In this document: positions 32,796 to 41,363 of the stretch, one piece after another | Position numbering within the stretch: position 1 is the stretch's first letter | How the letters are laid out: each line of letters starts with the position of its first letter | Assembly: GCA_902363875.1 (NCBI GenBank) | Contig: CABJBO010000005.1 | Coordinates: 41,010-105,009, forward strand | Direction of reading: 5' to 3' | Source of the DNA: Coriobacteriaceae bacterium | Lineage (GTDB): Bacteria; Actinomycetota; Coriobacteriia; Coriobacteriales; Coriobacteriaceae | Length of the DNA: 64,000 nucleotides | Program-made: the position numbers and the translations under genes | Notes under the pieces: generated by a model | Database searches by the model: none | Seen by the model: the letters and a program-made list of their open reading frames with translations, nothing else | Told to the model about the DNA's origin: nothing

Positions 32796-34049
32796 CTATG
32801 CCTGCATCCGGGGCTGTGCTGATTGACGACGGCGCTCCCAGCGGGCGAGCTTGATCGTCACTAGCGCAAGCGCCCAGGCTACGAGCGAGAACGCAGCGCC
32901 CACGGCACCCACGTACGCAATGCCAATTCCGTTTACCACGGCGCCGCCCACTGCGGTGCCAAACGAGATACCGACGTTAAACGCCATGGGCTCAACCGAA
33001 CTCGCGAGCACCATCGACTTGGGATGGCGGCTGCGCGCCACGTCCATAAAGTGTGTGATGCACGACACCGAGAACAGGTACATGAGCATCGCCAAGCTAA
33101 AGACAAAGACCAGCGCGAGCGGCATGGTGCCGCCCACAGCAAACAACCCGAGTAACGCCACAGCCTGCAGCACAAACGTCACGAGCAGCGCCTTCATGCC
33201 AAAGCGCGCATCAATCCATCCGCCCAGGATGTTCGAGATCAGGCAGAACGCGCCGTAGGCCATGAGCGTGGTGCTGGCTTCGACCGTGCCCATGCCCAGC
33301 ACCTGCTCCAGATAGGGCGTCACATAGCCGTAAAACACATAGACCGATCCCACGCCAAACAAGAAGATGAGCATGCCGGTGATGATACTCGGTTCGCGCA
33401 GCAGACCCGCCTGTTCGCGGAAGGTGGCGGGTTCGTCGGTCTGTCCGGCGCGCGGCATAAACACCACGAGCGCGGCGCAGATCAGAACGGCAAAGGCCAG
33501 CGTGCCGTACATGGCAACGTGCCAGTCGAGCGTGTCGGCCACAAACTTGCCGATCGAAGTGACAAAGACCATTGCTACGGAAAACGCACCATATACCACC
33601 GAGATGGCAAGCGAAGTTTGCTGCGGGGACAGCAGCTCGGGGATGTACGTCACGCCCACGGCGAGCAGTGCGCCCGAGACGGATCCCAGGACAATGCGCG
33701 AGATAAACAGTACCTGGAAGTTGGGCGCCAACGCCATGACCAGATTGCCGAGCACAAAGATAATGCTGTAGCACACGAGCAGCTGGTAACGACGGAAGCG
33801 CCCCGTGCTGAGCGCAAGCACCGGCGTCGCGATAGCGTAGACCAATGCAAAAACGCTGATGAGCTGGCCCGCAGTGGCAAGCGATATGCCGAGTTCCGTC
33901 GCCAAGTCACTTTCGATGCCGATGACCACGAACTCCGAGCAGCCGAGCGAGAAGCCCAGCAGCACGAGCAGCGCCAGGCAGAGCTTGGTGCGCGCGGGGG
34001 AGAGCGCGGCGGCGGTTGACTTACTTTTAGGCGTGGTTGCGGCGGTCAA
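32796..34049 (-). CDS. MFS transporter, DHA1/arabinose-efflux type
   Basis: About 417 residues with 12 membrane segments. GFSLGCSEFVVIGIESDLATELGIS in the first segment, and ALSTGRFRRYQLLVC and GGWIDARFGMKALLV loops, are typical of DHA1 (AraJ/YdhP-like) exporters. TTG 34049 taken as start because GGAG is 8 bp upstream; an ATG at 34097 in frame is further from any SD. It is isolated, with no regulator beside it. Substrate unknown. Confidence 0.82.
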   Translation of the reverse strand: MTAATTPKSKSTAAALSPARTKLCLALLVLLGFSLGCSEFVVIGIESDLATELGISLATAGQLISVFALVYAIATPVLALSTGRFRRYQLLVCYSIIFVLGNLVMALAPNFQVLFISRIVLGSVSGALLAVGVTYIPELLSPQQTSLAISVVYGAFSVAMVFVTSIGKFVADTLDWHVAMYGTLAFAVLICAALVVFMPRAGQTDEPATFREQAGLLREPSIITGMLIFLFGVGSVYVFYGYVTPYLEQVLGMGTVEASTTLMAYGAFCLISNILGGWIDARFGMKALLVTFVLQAVALLGLFAVGGTMPLALVFVFSLAMLMYLFSVSCITHFMDVARSRHPKSMVLASSVEPMAFNVGISFGTAVGGAVVNGIGIAYVGAVGAAFSLVAWALALVTIKLARWERRRQSAQPRMQA

Positions 34050-34211
34050 GGTTGTCACTCCAATGTCGCATGAATAAGCGGGATTCAATCCCTGCAACTC
34101 TAACAGAATGTGTCAGGTGCCTGCCCCCCTTTGTCGCAGGCTGCGCTTGCCTGTATAGTCGCAATACAGGCGAAGATGGTCTCAGGTACATCGCGGGCGA
34201 CAGGAGATCCC

Positions 34212-35159
34212 ATGGGTATGCACACGACAAAGGTTGCAGTGGGCGAGGGCAAGTTTGCGCTCGAGGCCCAGCTGACGGTGACACCGCGAGGCATGGCGGT
34301 GTACGCCTGCTCGCCGGAGTTCGCGCACCTGGGCGCCACGGCGCAGGCCATTCCGCGCCCCGAGCCCGGCCGCACGGCGACAGTGAGCATCCTGGCTGTT
34401 CCGTGCCATCGAGACGAAATTCCGGCGCACGATATCGCGGCGGCGCTGGCCACGCGCTTTGGCGTGCCGGTCGTTGCGAGCACGGGCTTTCATGTTGAAC
34501 AGGCGAGCGGGGGCGACCTGCAGCGCGTGCTCGACACCACCAAGGAGCTCATCGCCGCGCTCGAGGAGGCCGCAGCCCGCATTCTGCGCGCCGGCTGGGA
34601 TGAGGGCGGCGCGGGCGCCGAGGTCGTGGCGGTCAATGCCGCGACCGGCGAGACGCTTAGCCCCGTCGACCGCATCGATGCCCATGCCGGTGAGGGCATT
34701 CTGCATCAGGCATTTCTGACGCTTCTGGTCGAGGGCCAGGGCGAAGACGCACGCCTGCTGCTCTGTCGTCGCAGTCCGCTCAAACGCCTGTGGGGCGGGG
34801 TGCTGGCCGATAGCTGTGCCGGCCATCCGCTCCCCGGGGAGGACGTTGTCGCCGCGACGGCGCGCCGCATCAACGAAGAGCTCGGCATCACGCGCGCACC
34901 CGACCAGCTCAAACACCTCGGTCACGTGACCTACCGCGAGGACCACGGCGACGGCCGCTGCGAGTGCGAATGGTGCGAGGTCTACCTTGCCCATGTTGAG
35001 CCGGGCGAGCTGCATATCAACCAAGAGGAGATCTCGGAAGTGCGCCGCGTGGCCCCGTCCGAGCTTAAAGGCTACCTGCAGGGTCACCCCGAGCAGCTGG
35101 CCCCCTGGCTCCGCGAGGCTCTGGAGGTTCCCTCCATCCGCGCAGCCCTCGCTATGTGA
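34212..35159 (+). CDS. idi: Isopentenyl-diphosphate delta-isomerase (type I, NUDIX) with extra N-terminal domain
   Basis: 315 residues. The C-terminal half (about 165-300) is a type I IDI: LLLCRRSPLKRLWGGVLADSCAGHPLPGED with catalytic Cys202, ATARRINEELGI (NUDIX-like helix), and ECEWCEVY with the catalytic and metal Glu. It interconverts IPP and DMAPP. The first ~118 residues form a separate alpha/beta domain (MAVYACSPEFAHLG, HDIAAALATRFGVPVVAS) that I do not recognise. Start ATG 34212 follows AGGAGATCCC. It lies upstream of a UbiD/UbiX cluster that consumes a dimethylallyl donor. Confidence 0.85.
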   Translation: MGMHTTKVAVGEGKFALEAQLTVTPRGMAVYACSPEFAHLGATAQAIPRPEPGRTATVSILAVPCHRDEIPAHDIAAALATRFGVPVVASTGFHVEQASGGDLQRVLDTTKELIAALEEAAARILRAGWDEGGAGAEVVAVNAATGETLSPVDRIDAHAGEGILHQAFLTLLVEGQGEDARLLLCRRSPLKRLWGGVLADSCAGHPLPGEDVVAATARRINEELGITRAPDQLKHLGHVTYREDHGDGRCECEWCEVYLAHVEPGELHINQEEISEVRRVAPSELKGYLQGHPEQLAPWLREALEVPSIRAALAM

Positions 35160-35185
35160 AAAAAGACAGTCCCTTTGCCACATCC

Positions 35186-35251
35186 AAACCGTCACAACAT
35201 TTGATGAAAATCTCGAAAACGAGGAAAAGCGTCGAATGTTGTGACGCTTTT
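35186..35251 (+). repeat. 66-nt dispersed hairpin repeat, copy 1
   Basis: Arms GTCACAACATT and AATGTTGTGAC enclose CTCGAAAACGAG; followed by GCTTTTT. It differs from the copy at 40265 at one base. It starts 27 bp after the idi stop and likely terminates that transcript. Confidence 0.75.
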
Positions 35252-35401
35252 TGTCCAGAGGATCGCTTCTCATCCAAAAATCCCGCTTGACTGTATTGCC
35301 ACAACACAGCGCAACGTAAGGGGTGTCCGATAACGGGCGCCCCTTTTTAAGTGGCAACGTGGCCGCGAATCCGGAGCGCCCCCAACAAGAAAGGTGGGGA
35401 G

Positions 35402-36859
35402 ATGGAAGCGGAAAAGAAGGCGTTTAAGATCACCAAGCGCGAAATTGGCTTTGTGCTGGGTATCGTTGTCTTTTTGCTGGTGAAGTTTCTTCCTTTGGCG
35501 GAGCTGAGCTCGACGGTCGAGCTTACGGTCGGCGGTCAGACCTGTCTGGCGTTGACGCTCGCCACGGTGGTGTTCTGGGCGTGTGGCGTGGCACAGCCGG
35601 GCTTTGTGGGCCTGCTCTATTGCGCGCTGCTCGTTCTGTTCAAGGTGTGCGTGGACGACACGGGTGCCGCGAGCATCTCGGCGACGGTCGCCTCCACGTT
35701 TAGCTCGTGGACCAAAGCCACCATGTGGCTCGTCATCGGCGCCTACCTCATCGCCAGCGCGGTCAAGGAGTCGGGCCTGGGCGAGCGCATCGCCTATGCG
35801 TTTATGCTCAAGTTCGTGCGCGATGCCAAGTCGCTCATCATCTCAATCTTCGCGCTCACCTTTGTGCTGTCGCTGCTGATCCCGCATCCGTTCCCCCGCG
35901 CCTTCCTCATCCTCGCCGTCGTCTCGGTCATCGCCGAGTCCGCCGGCTACGGTGACGACGACCGCGGCAAGCTCGGCTTCCTCGTGTTTGCCGCTGCCGC
36001 CCCGGGCTCCATGTTCTTCCTGACGGGCGACTCCACGCTCAACCCGCTCGTTGCGCAGTACAGCGCCGAGGCCGGCGGCATGAGCCCGTCCTTTGTCGAC
36101 TGGTTCCTGTGCATGAGCGTGCCTATGCTGGTCGCGCTGCTGTGCACCCTGTTCCTGGGCCTCTTCCTCTTTAAGCCCAGCAAGGAGCTCGTCTACGATC
36201 GCGAGCAGATCGTGGCCAAGCAGGCCGCGCTCGGCAAGCTCTCCGTCAAGGAGATTCGCACCATCGTGTGGCTTGTCATCGCCATTGCGCTGTGGCTCAC
36301 CGTCTCGGGCGATTACATCGGCTGGGTCACCCTGGCCATCGGCGTCTCTCTTGCCATGCCCATCATCGGCGAGGTCCTCACCCCCGCCAGCTGGAATGCC
36401 GTCGACATCAAGTCCCTCATGTTCCTGACGGCCGCCATGGCCGTGGGCTCCGTGGGCGGTGCCACCGGTATGAACGCCTGGATCGCCGATGTTGTGCTTC
36501 CCAGCTCCGTGCCCGAGAACATCTTCCTGTTCGCCCTGCTTGTCGCCGCGCTTTCCATGATCATCCACATGTTCATGGGCTCGGTCATGGCCGTGCTCGG
36601 CGTGTGCGTGCCGGCGTTCATCAGCTTTGCGGCCGGCTCCAGCGTGAGCCCGCTCGCCGTGGCGCTCATCGTCTTCACGTCCATCAACATCCACTACATC
36701 CTGCCGTTCCATAACCTGCCGATCCTTATCGGCGAGGGCAAGGACGCTGGCGGCTACACCTCCAAAGAGGCTATGCGCATGGGCATTCCCCTCACTGCGG
36801 TCGTCTTTATCGTCGTGCTGGTCGAGGCCGCCTGGTTCCACCTCTTTGGCCTGATGTAA
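35402..36859 (+). CDS. SLC13/DASS-type anion transporter
   Basis: 485 residues with about 12 membrane segments. LTGDSTLNPLVAQYSAEAGG and the C-terminal FTSINIHYILPFHNLPILIGEG are positioned as in the two substrate-binding hairpins of divalent-anion:Na+ symporters and CitT-like exchangers. Start ATG 35402 has AAAGGTGGGG. It lies 141 bp before ubiD. It likely takes up the carboxylic acid that UbiD decarboxylates, possibly in exchange for the product, which would conserve energy. The substrate is unknown. Confidence 0.8.
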   Translation: MEAEKKAFKITKREIGFVLGIVVFLLVKFLPLAELSSTVELTVGGQTCLALTLATVVFWACGVAQPGFVGLLYCALLVLFKVCVDDTGAASISATVASTFSSWTKATMWLVIGAYLIASAVKESGLGERIAYAFMLKFVRDAKSLIISIFALTFVLSLLIPHPFPRAFLILAVVSVIAESAGYGDDDRGKLGFLVFAAAAPGSMFFLTGDSTLNPLVAQYSAEAGGMSPSFVDWFLCMSVPMLVALLCTLFLGLFLFKPSKELVYDREQIVAKQAALGKLSVKEIRTIVWLVIAIALWLTVSGDYIGWVTLAIGVSLAMPIIGEVLTPASWNAVDIKSLMFLTAAMAVGSVGGATGMNAWIADVVLPSSVPENIFLFALLVAALSMIIHMFMGSVMAVLGVCVPAFISFAAGSSVSPLAVALIVFTSINIHYILPFHNLPILIGEGKDAGGYTSKEAMRMGIPLTAVVFIVVLVEAAWFHLFGLM

Positions 36860-37000
36860 GCAGTCGAGTGCTTGGCTGTAATTAGCCGAGTGCTTGAACT
36901 GCGAGTGCCCGAGCGCCCCATCTATGAGCGCTGCGGCCCCATTACGTTACCAAGCCGGCGGCACTCCCGCCGCCGGACACTCTCCCGAAAGGAGCACGCT

Positions 37001-38488
37001 ATGTCCACTACCGATGCTTCCCAGATCCACGATCTGCGCTCCGCGCTCGACTTTTTGCGCGAGATGCCGGGCCAGCTGCTCGAGACCGACACCCAGGTCG
37101 ACGCGGACGCCGAGGTCTCGGGCGTCTATCGTCGCGTCGGTGCCGGCGGCACCGTTATGCGTCCGACCAAAGAGGGCCCGGCGATGGTCTTCAACAACGT
37201 CAAGGGCTTTGACGATGCCAAGGTCTGCATCGGCATGCTTGCCAGCCGCAAGCGCGTTGCCGCCCTGCTCGACCTCGACGAGGAGCACCTGGGCCTCGAG
37301 ATCGGCAAGCGCTTCGAGAACCTGATCGCGCCCGAGCAGATCGCCGAGGGTGCGCACGTCGACTGCCAAGAGGTCGTGTACAAGGCGACCGACGAGGGCT
37401 TTGACCTGCGCAAGATCGTTCCCGCTCCCACCAACACGCCCGTCGACGGCGGCCCCTACATCACCATGGGCCTCGCTTATGGCACGAGCCCCGACGGCTC
37501 CCAGTCCGACGTGACCATCCACCGCTTCTCCTGCGTCGACAAGGACAAGCTCGCCATGTGGATCACTCCGGGCAGCCGTCACCTTGGCGCGTTCTTTGAC
37601 GAGTACTGCCAGCGCGGCGAAGACATGCCCATCTCCATCTCCATCGGTCTGGACCCCGCCGTGTACATGTGCTGTGGCTTCGAGGCGCCAACCACGCCGC
37701 TCGGCTTTAACGAGCTGCAGATCGCCGGCGCCCTGCGCGGCCACGCCGTCGAGCTTGCCGACTGCGTCACCGTTCCGCAGAAGTGCATCGCCAATGCCGA
37801 GTACGTGCTCGAGGGCTACCTCATGCACGACGAGACCATCAACGAGGACGTCAACGGCCACGGCTACGCCATGCCCGAGTTCCCCGGCTACACCGGCGGC
37901 GCCAAGGTCTGCCCGGTGATCAAGATCACCGCCGTCACCACGCGTGTCAACCCCATTATGGAGAGCTGCATCGGCCCTTCGCACGAGCACGTGTCCATGG
38001 CCGGTATCCCCACCGAGGCTTCCATCTACAAGATGGTCGAGACCGCTATCCCGGGCCGCCTGCTCAACGTCCACGCTGCACCCTGCGGCGGCGGCAAGTT
38101 CGTTGCCATCATGCAGTTTAAGAAGTCGAGCAAAAATGACGAGGGCCGTCAGCGCAACGCCGCCATGCTCGCCTTCTCGGCATTCTCCGAGCTCAAGCAT
38201 GTGATCTTGGTTGACGAGGATGTCGACATCTTTGATATGAGCGACGTGATGTGGGCCATGACCACGCGCTTCCAGGCCGACGTCGACCTCATCACCATCC
38301 CCGGCTGCCACTGCCACGTGCTCGACCCGTCCAACGACCCTGCGTTCGACCCCACGATTCGCGAGCACGGCATCGCCTGCAAGGCCATCTTCGACTGCAC
38401 GGTTCCGTTCGACCTCAAGAAGAATTTCATTCGCTCGCAGTTCATGGAGATCGACACAGACAAGTGGGCCAAGGAGATTGCTTTCTAA
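37001..38488 (+). CDS. UbiD-family (prenyl-FMN dependent) decarboxylase
   Basis: 495 residues. HRFS, the Glu pair in NAEYVLEGYL, PEFPGYTGG and VDEDVDIFDMSDVMWAMTTR are conserved in UbiD-type (de)carboxylases. Their E-R-E residues act with prenylated FMN on aromatic or unsaturated acids. Start ATG 37001 has GAAAGGAG; a longer in-frame start at 36872 lacks one. Cofactor synthase UbiX follows after a structured RNA element. Housekeeping UbiD is unlikely because the transporter and MerR regulator suggest a catabolic enzyme. The substrate cannot be read off. Confidence 0.88.
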   Translation: MSTTDASQIHDLRSALDFLREMPGQLLETDTQVDADAEVSGVYRRVGAGGTVMRPTKEGPAMVFNNVKGFDDAKVCIGMLASRKRVAALLDLDEEHLGLEIGKRFENLIAPEQIAEGAHVDCQEVVYKATDEGFDLRKIVPAPTNTPVDGGPYITMGLAYGTSPDGSQSDVTIHRFSCVDKDKLAMWITPGSRHLGAFFDEYCQRGEDMPISISIGLDPAVYMCCGFEAPTTPLGFNELQIAGALRGHAVELADCVTVPQKCIANAEYVLEGYLMHDETINEDVNGHGYAMPEFPGYTGGAKVCPVIKITAVTTRVNPIMESCIGPSHEHVSMAGIPTEASIYKMVETAIPGRLLNVHAAPCGGGKFVAIMQFKKSSKNDEGRQRNAAMLAFSAFSELKHVILVDEDVDIFDMSDVMWAMTTRFQADVDLITIPGCHCHVLDPSNDPAFDPTIREHGIACKAIFDCTVPFDLKKNFIRSQFMEIDTDKWAKEIAF

Positions 38489-38636
38489 GGTTCCGGCGTT
38501 CTACCGAACGTCGGACCACTCGACGCTGCGCCCGCGCCTGGCGGGCAATCTGCCCCTCAACTGCGAAGGCATGGGCATAAGCCCTATGCCTTCTTGTTTC
38601 GGGGCACCTTGCCTCGCCAGACGCGCGCTCGCTGAC
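38489..38636 (+). ncRNA. Structured 3'-UTR element, copy A (between ubiD and ubiX)
   Basis: It starts directly after the ubiD stop. P1 is a hairpin of GGTTCCGGCGTTC and GAACGTCGGACC with loop TACC. The linker CTCGACGCTGC is followed by P2 (CGCGC..CTGGCG with CGCCAG..GCGCG), GGCAATCTG pairing partly with CCTTGCC, then P3 TGCCCC/GGGGCA and P4 GAAGGCAT/ATGCCTTC. It ends CGCTCGCTGAC. The same plan occurs at 48255 and 63853 with different stem bases. Confidence 0.6.
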
Positions 38637-38678
38637 ATTGCCCGACCTATAGCTGCCATTTTGTTGTTAGGAGTTGTC

Positions 38679-39272
38679 ATGCCTGAGTCTTCTGTCCGTC
38701 CCCGTCGCATTGTCGTTGGCGTGTCTGGCGCCAGCGGTGCCGCGCTGGGTCTTGAGTGCCTCAAATGCCTGCGTCAGGCCGGTGCCGAGTCGGCGCTTGT
38801 CGTCACGCGCGGGGGAGAGATCACCATCGAGCAGGAGCTCGGCATGACGCTCGACGAGTTTGCCGCGCACGCCGATGTGGTCTACGACAATAAAAATATC
38901 GGCGCCGCCATCGCAAGCGGCACCTATCCGGTCGATGGCATGATCGTGGCGCCCTGCTCCATGAAGACGCTTGCCGGCATCGCGAGTGGTTACAGCGAAA
39001 ACCTGTTGCTGCGTGCGGCCGACGTGCAGATGAAAGAGCAACGCCGCCTGGTACTCATGGTGCGCGAGACGCCCTTCAGTGCGATCCATGTCGACAACAT
39101 GGCGCGCCTGGCGCGCGTACCGGGCGTCATGCTCATGCCGCCCATGCTCACGTTTTACAACGGCCCCGCCACGCTCGACGACGCGGTGCATCACATCGCC
39201 GCCAAGGCGCTCGAGGCCGTCGGCGTGTCATGCGCAAACTATAAGCGCTGGTCATGGGCGTCTTTAGGGTAG
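38679..39272 (+). CDS. ubiX: Flavin prenyltransferase UbiX
   Basis: 197 residues. The FMN-binding loop is VVGVSGASGAALG, followed by IVAPCSMKTLAGIASGYSENLLLRAADV, VLMVRETPF and PGVMLMPPMLTFYN, all diagnostic of UbiX/Pad1. It attaches a dimethylallyl group to FMN to make the UbiD cofactor. Start ATG 38679 with TTAGGAG 5 bp before; the in-frame extension upstream is the structured RNA. It lies next to ubiD, with idi 3.5 kb upstream supplying a dimethylallyl source. Confidence 0.92.
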   Translation: MPESSVRPRRIVVGVSGASGAALGLECLKCLRQAGAESALVVTRGGEITIEQELGMTLDEFAAHADVVYDNKNIGAAIASGTYPVDGMIVAPCSMKTLAGIASGYSENLLLRAADVQMKEQRRLVLMVRETPFSAIHVDNMARLARVPGVMLMPPMLTFYNGPATLDDAVHHIAAKALEAVGVSCANYKRWSWASLG

Positions 39273-39289
39273 GATACGAGTAGTGTTTG

Positions 39290-39317
39290 AGCCCGCTGCC
39301 CCTGTGGGCGGCGGGCT
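39290..39317 (+). terminator. Terminator after ubiX
   Basis: AGCCCGCTGCCC-CTGT-GGGCGGCGGGCT, followed by TT; 17 bp after the ubiX stop. Confidence 0.65.
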
Positions 39318-39349
39318 TTGTGCGCTAAAAGGATGTGTCGGGAGGACTT

Positions 39350-40219
39350 ATGCAGACGGGCATGTATGCGATTAGCGAGATGGCGAGCTTGTTTAACGTT
39401 TCGCGCCAAACGCTCATCTACTACGACAAGATCGGCCTGTTTAAGCCCGCCGTGGTGAACGAAAAGGGCTACCGTTTCTATTCGCCTACGCAGATCCCGC
39501 TCATGCGTCTGATCTGCATGCTGCGCGACCTGGGGCTCGAACTCGACGAGATTGACCGCCTGACCTCGACGTTCGACATTGGCGAGATGACCGATCACCT
39601 GCGCTCGCGGGTGCAGGCGCTCGACAAGCAGATTGCCGGGCTCAAGGCTGAGCGCGCGAGCGTGCAGGAACGCCTGAGCTTTTACGACGAGGCAGTCTAC
39701 TGGCGCGAGCGCGAGGGCAGTCCGGAACTCAAGCAATTCGAGCGCCGCTACGTGGTCTTTGAGGAGTTTCCGGGCGATATCGAGCGCGGTCGCTCGATGC
39801 TTCACCCCACGCTCATGCGGGCAATCCTGCGCATGCGCACGCTGACGGGCACGCGCCCCATGCGCGGTTGGGGCGCCATGCTGCGTCGCGAGGCGCTGCA
39901 TTCCGACGATCCCATCGCCGGTGCCGGCTCCTTTGCCGTACTGCCGCGCGGTGCCGAGGAGCTGCTGCCGAGCGACGCTGCCGAGCTGGCAGAGATCGGC
40001 ATCGAAGTGCTGCCCGAGGGCACATACCTGTGCATGAGCCGCTGGGGCATGCCGTACGAGCCCGAAGGCATCCGCGCCATCGTGGCCTGCATGGACGAGC
40101 ACGCGCTCCAGCCCATCGGCAACGCCTTCGACTTTTGCTACCTCGATACCACGAGCTACGACGAGTCCCACCAAGAGGACTTCTGCTGCATCCAAATCCC
40201 TGTTACCCTCCAGATGTGA
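39350..40219 (+). CDS. MerR-family regulator with GyrI-like effector domain
   Basis: 289 residues. The N-terminal MerR HTH reads YAISEMASLFNVSRQTLIYYDKIGLFKPAVVNEKGYRFYS, followed by a coiled coil (about 75-120). A GyrI-like small-molecule-binding domain (about 135-285) has a CCIQIPV end. It resembles BmrR-type activators that sense hydrophobic ligands. ATG 39350 chosen because GGGAGG is 4 bp upstream. Being last in the idi-transporter-ubiD-ubiX set, it is the most likely regulator of that set, though other targets are possible. Confidence 0.85.
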   Translation: MQTGMYAISEMASLFNVSRQTLIYYDKIGLFKPAVVNEKGYRFYSPTQIPLMRLICMLRDLGLELDEIDRLTSTFDIGEMTDHLRSRVQALDKQIAGLKAERASVQERLSFYDEAVYWREREGSPELKQFERRYVVFEEFPGDIERGRSMLHPTLMRAILRMRTLTGTRPMRGWGAMLRREALHSDDPIAGAGSFAVLPRGAEELLPSDAAELAEIGIEVLPEGTYLCMSRWGMPYEPEGIRAIVACMDEHALQPIGNAFDFCYLDTTSYDESHQEDFCCIQIPVTLQM

Positions 40220-40264
40220 CAAGGGGACTGCTCCTTCGTCGCATTCGTGGTGTGGCTGCTGCCT

Positions 40265-40330
40265 AAACCGTCACAACATTCGATGAAAATCTCGAAAACG
40301 AGGAAAAGCGTCGAATGTTGTGACGCTTTT
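40265..40330 (+). repeat. 66-nt dispersed hairpin repeat, copy 2
   Basis: 65 of 66 bases match the copy at 35186. It starts 45 bp after the merR stop. The two copies bracket the transporter-ubiD-ubiX-merR segment in direct orientation. Confidence 0.75.
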
Positions 40331-40414
40331 CCTGTCTGTGCCGGCGAGCTCCCGTGCCATCTGGGGGTATAAGGCTGGCAAGTGTTTATTTGCGAGGCTT
40401 AAGGGGCGCCCCGT

Positions 40415-41284
40415 ATGGATATCGATAACTTTGAATGGTGGTATAGCGAGGGCGAGGCTCCGGACGAGGAGTGGGACGAGCCCGCGCCGCGTGACGTGTC
40501 GAGCGACGAGGACGAGGCCGGCAACGATGCTGCTGTCGAGCCTGACGCCGCCTCCGATGCCGCCGAGCCCCTGACCTTTGAGCAGGCTTGGGCCCAAGCC
40601 GAGGCCGATGAAGCTAAGGCCGATGCCACGGCCACACTCGGTGAGCCGGCGGACATGTCCATCTCGCCGGCCAAGATCCCGCAGCCGCGCCATAACATCG
40701 ACCCCGGCAGTACGGCATCCTTCAGCATTCTCGACGTGCCCTCGCAGGGTGCCCAAGCACCCGCGCCCACACGTCGCCCCGACCTGGCTCGCGAGGAGGA
40801 CGCGGGCCGTCGCTCTCCGCTCGGCCCCATCCTCATCGCCTTCATGGCCGGCGTTATCGCATGCTCGGTAATTGGAAACGTCTGGAGCCATGTTGAACAA
40901 CAACGAAAAGACGCCGCCAAGGTCGAGATGTCCGTCGAACAATCGCTCAGCCGCACGCGCTCGGTGCATGTATCGGTCGAGGTCAAGGACGGCGCGACGT
41001 GGGACACCGCGCGCGGCGACAGCCAGATGCTCGTCCATATCGTGGGTCGCACGCTCAAGGGGCAAGCGATCGACGAGTACCAATACGTCAATTCCGAAGG
41101 TGACGGCATCGAGCTCAAGCCCGGCGACTACGAGCTCACGGTCGATGAGCCGCCCGTCGCCACCGACGGCACGCGTTACCGTGCCTCAAAGCGCATGGTT
41201 CCGGTGAGTTTTAATTCACAGGCGCCCGATACGGTCGATAGCACGCCGCAGGGCGGGTTTGACCTTTACGCTATTGCTCAATAA
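40415..41284 (+). CDS. Acidic single-pass membrane protein, unknown
   Basis: 289 residues. Residues 1-130 are very acidic and Ala/Pro rich (EEWDEP, DEDEAGND) and would be cytoplasmic. One hydrophobic helix (about 136-156, LGPILIAFMAGVIACSVIG) follows. The C-terminal ~130 residues have a beta-rich look (VHVSVEVKDG, QMLVHIVGRTLKG, LKPGDYELTVDEPPVATDG) that could be an Ig-like or carboxypeptidase-regulatory-like fold outside the cell. No family recognised. ATG 40415 has a weak SD, so the start is not firm. It stands alone between merR and the epimerase gene. Confidence 0.7.
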   Translation: MDIDNFEWWYSEGEAPDEEWDEPAPRDVSSDEDEAGNDAAVEPDAASDAAEPLTFEQAWAQAEADEAKADATATLGEPADMSISPAKIPQPRHNIDPGSTASFSILDVPSQGAQAPAPTRRPDLAREEDAGRRSPLGPILIAFMAGVIACSVIGNVWSHVEQQRKDAAKVEMSVEQSLSRTRSVHVSVEVKDGATWDTARGDSQMLVHIVGRTLKGQAIDEYQYVNSEGDGIELKPGDYELTVDEPPVATDGTRYRASKRMVPVSFNSQAPDTVDSTPQGGFDLYAIAQ

Positions 41285-41363
41285 CTGCACCTGTCGCTCA
41301 ACCCCGCCGCCAAGAGTGGGACAATAGCCCTCGACACCGTTGTTTACTATTGGAGGAAGTAGC

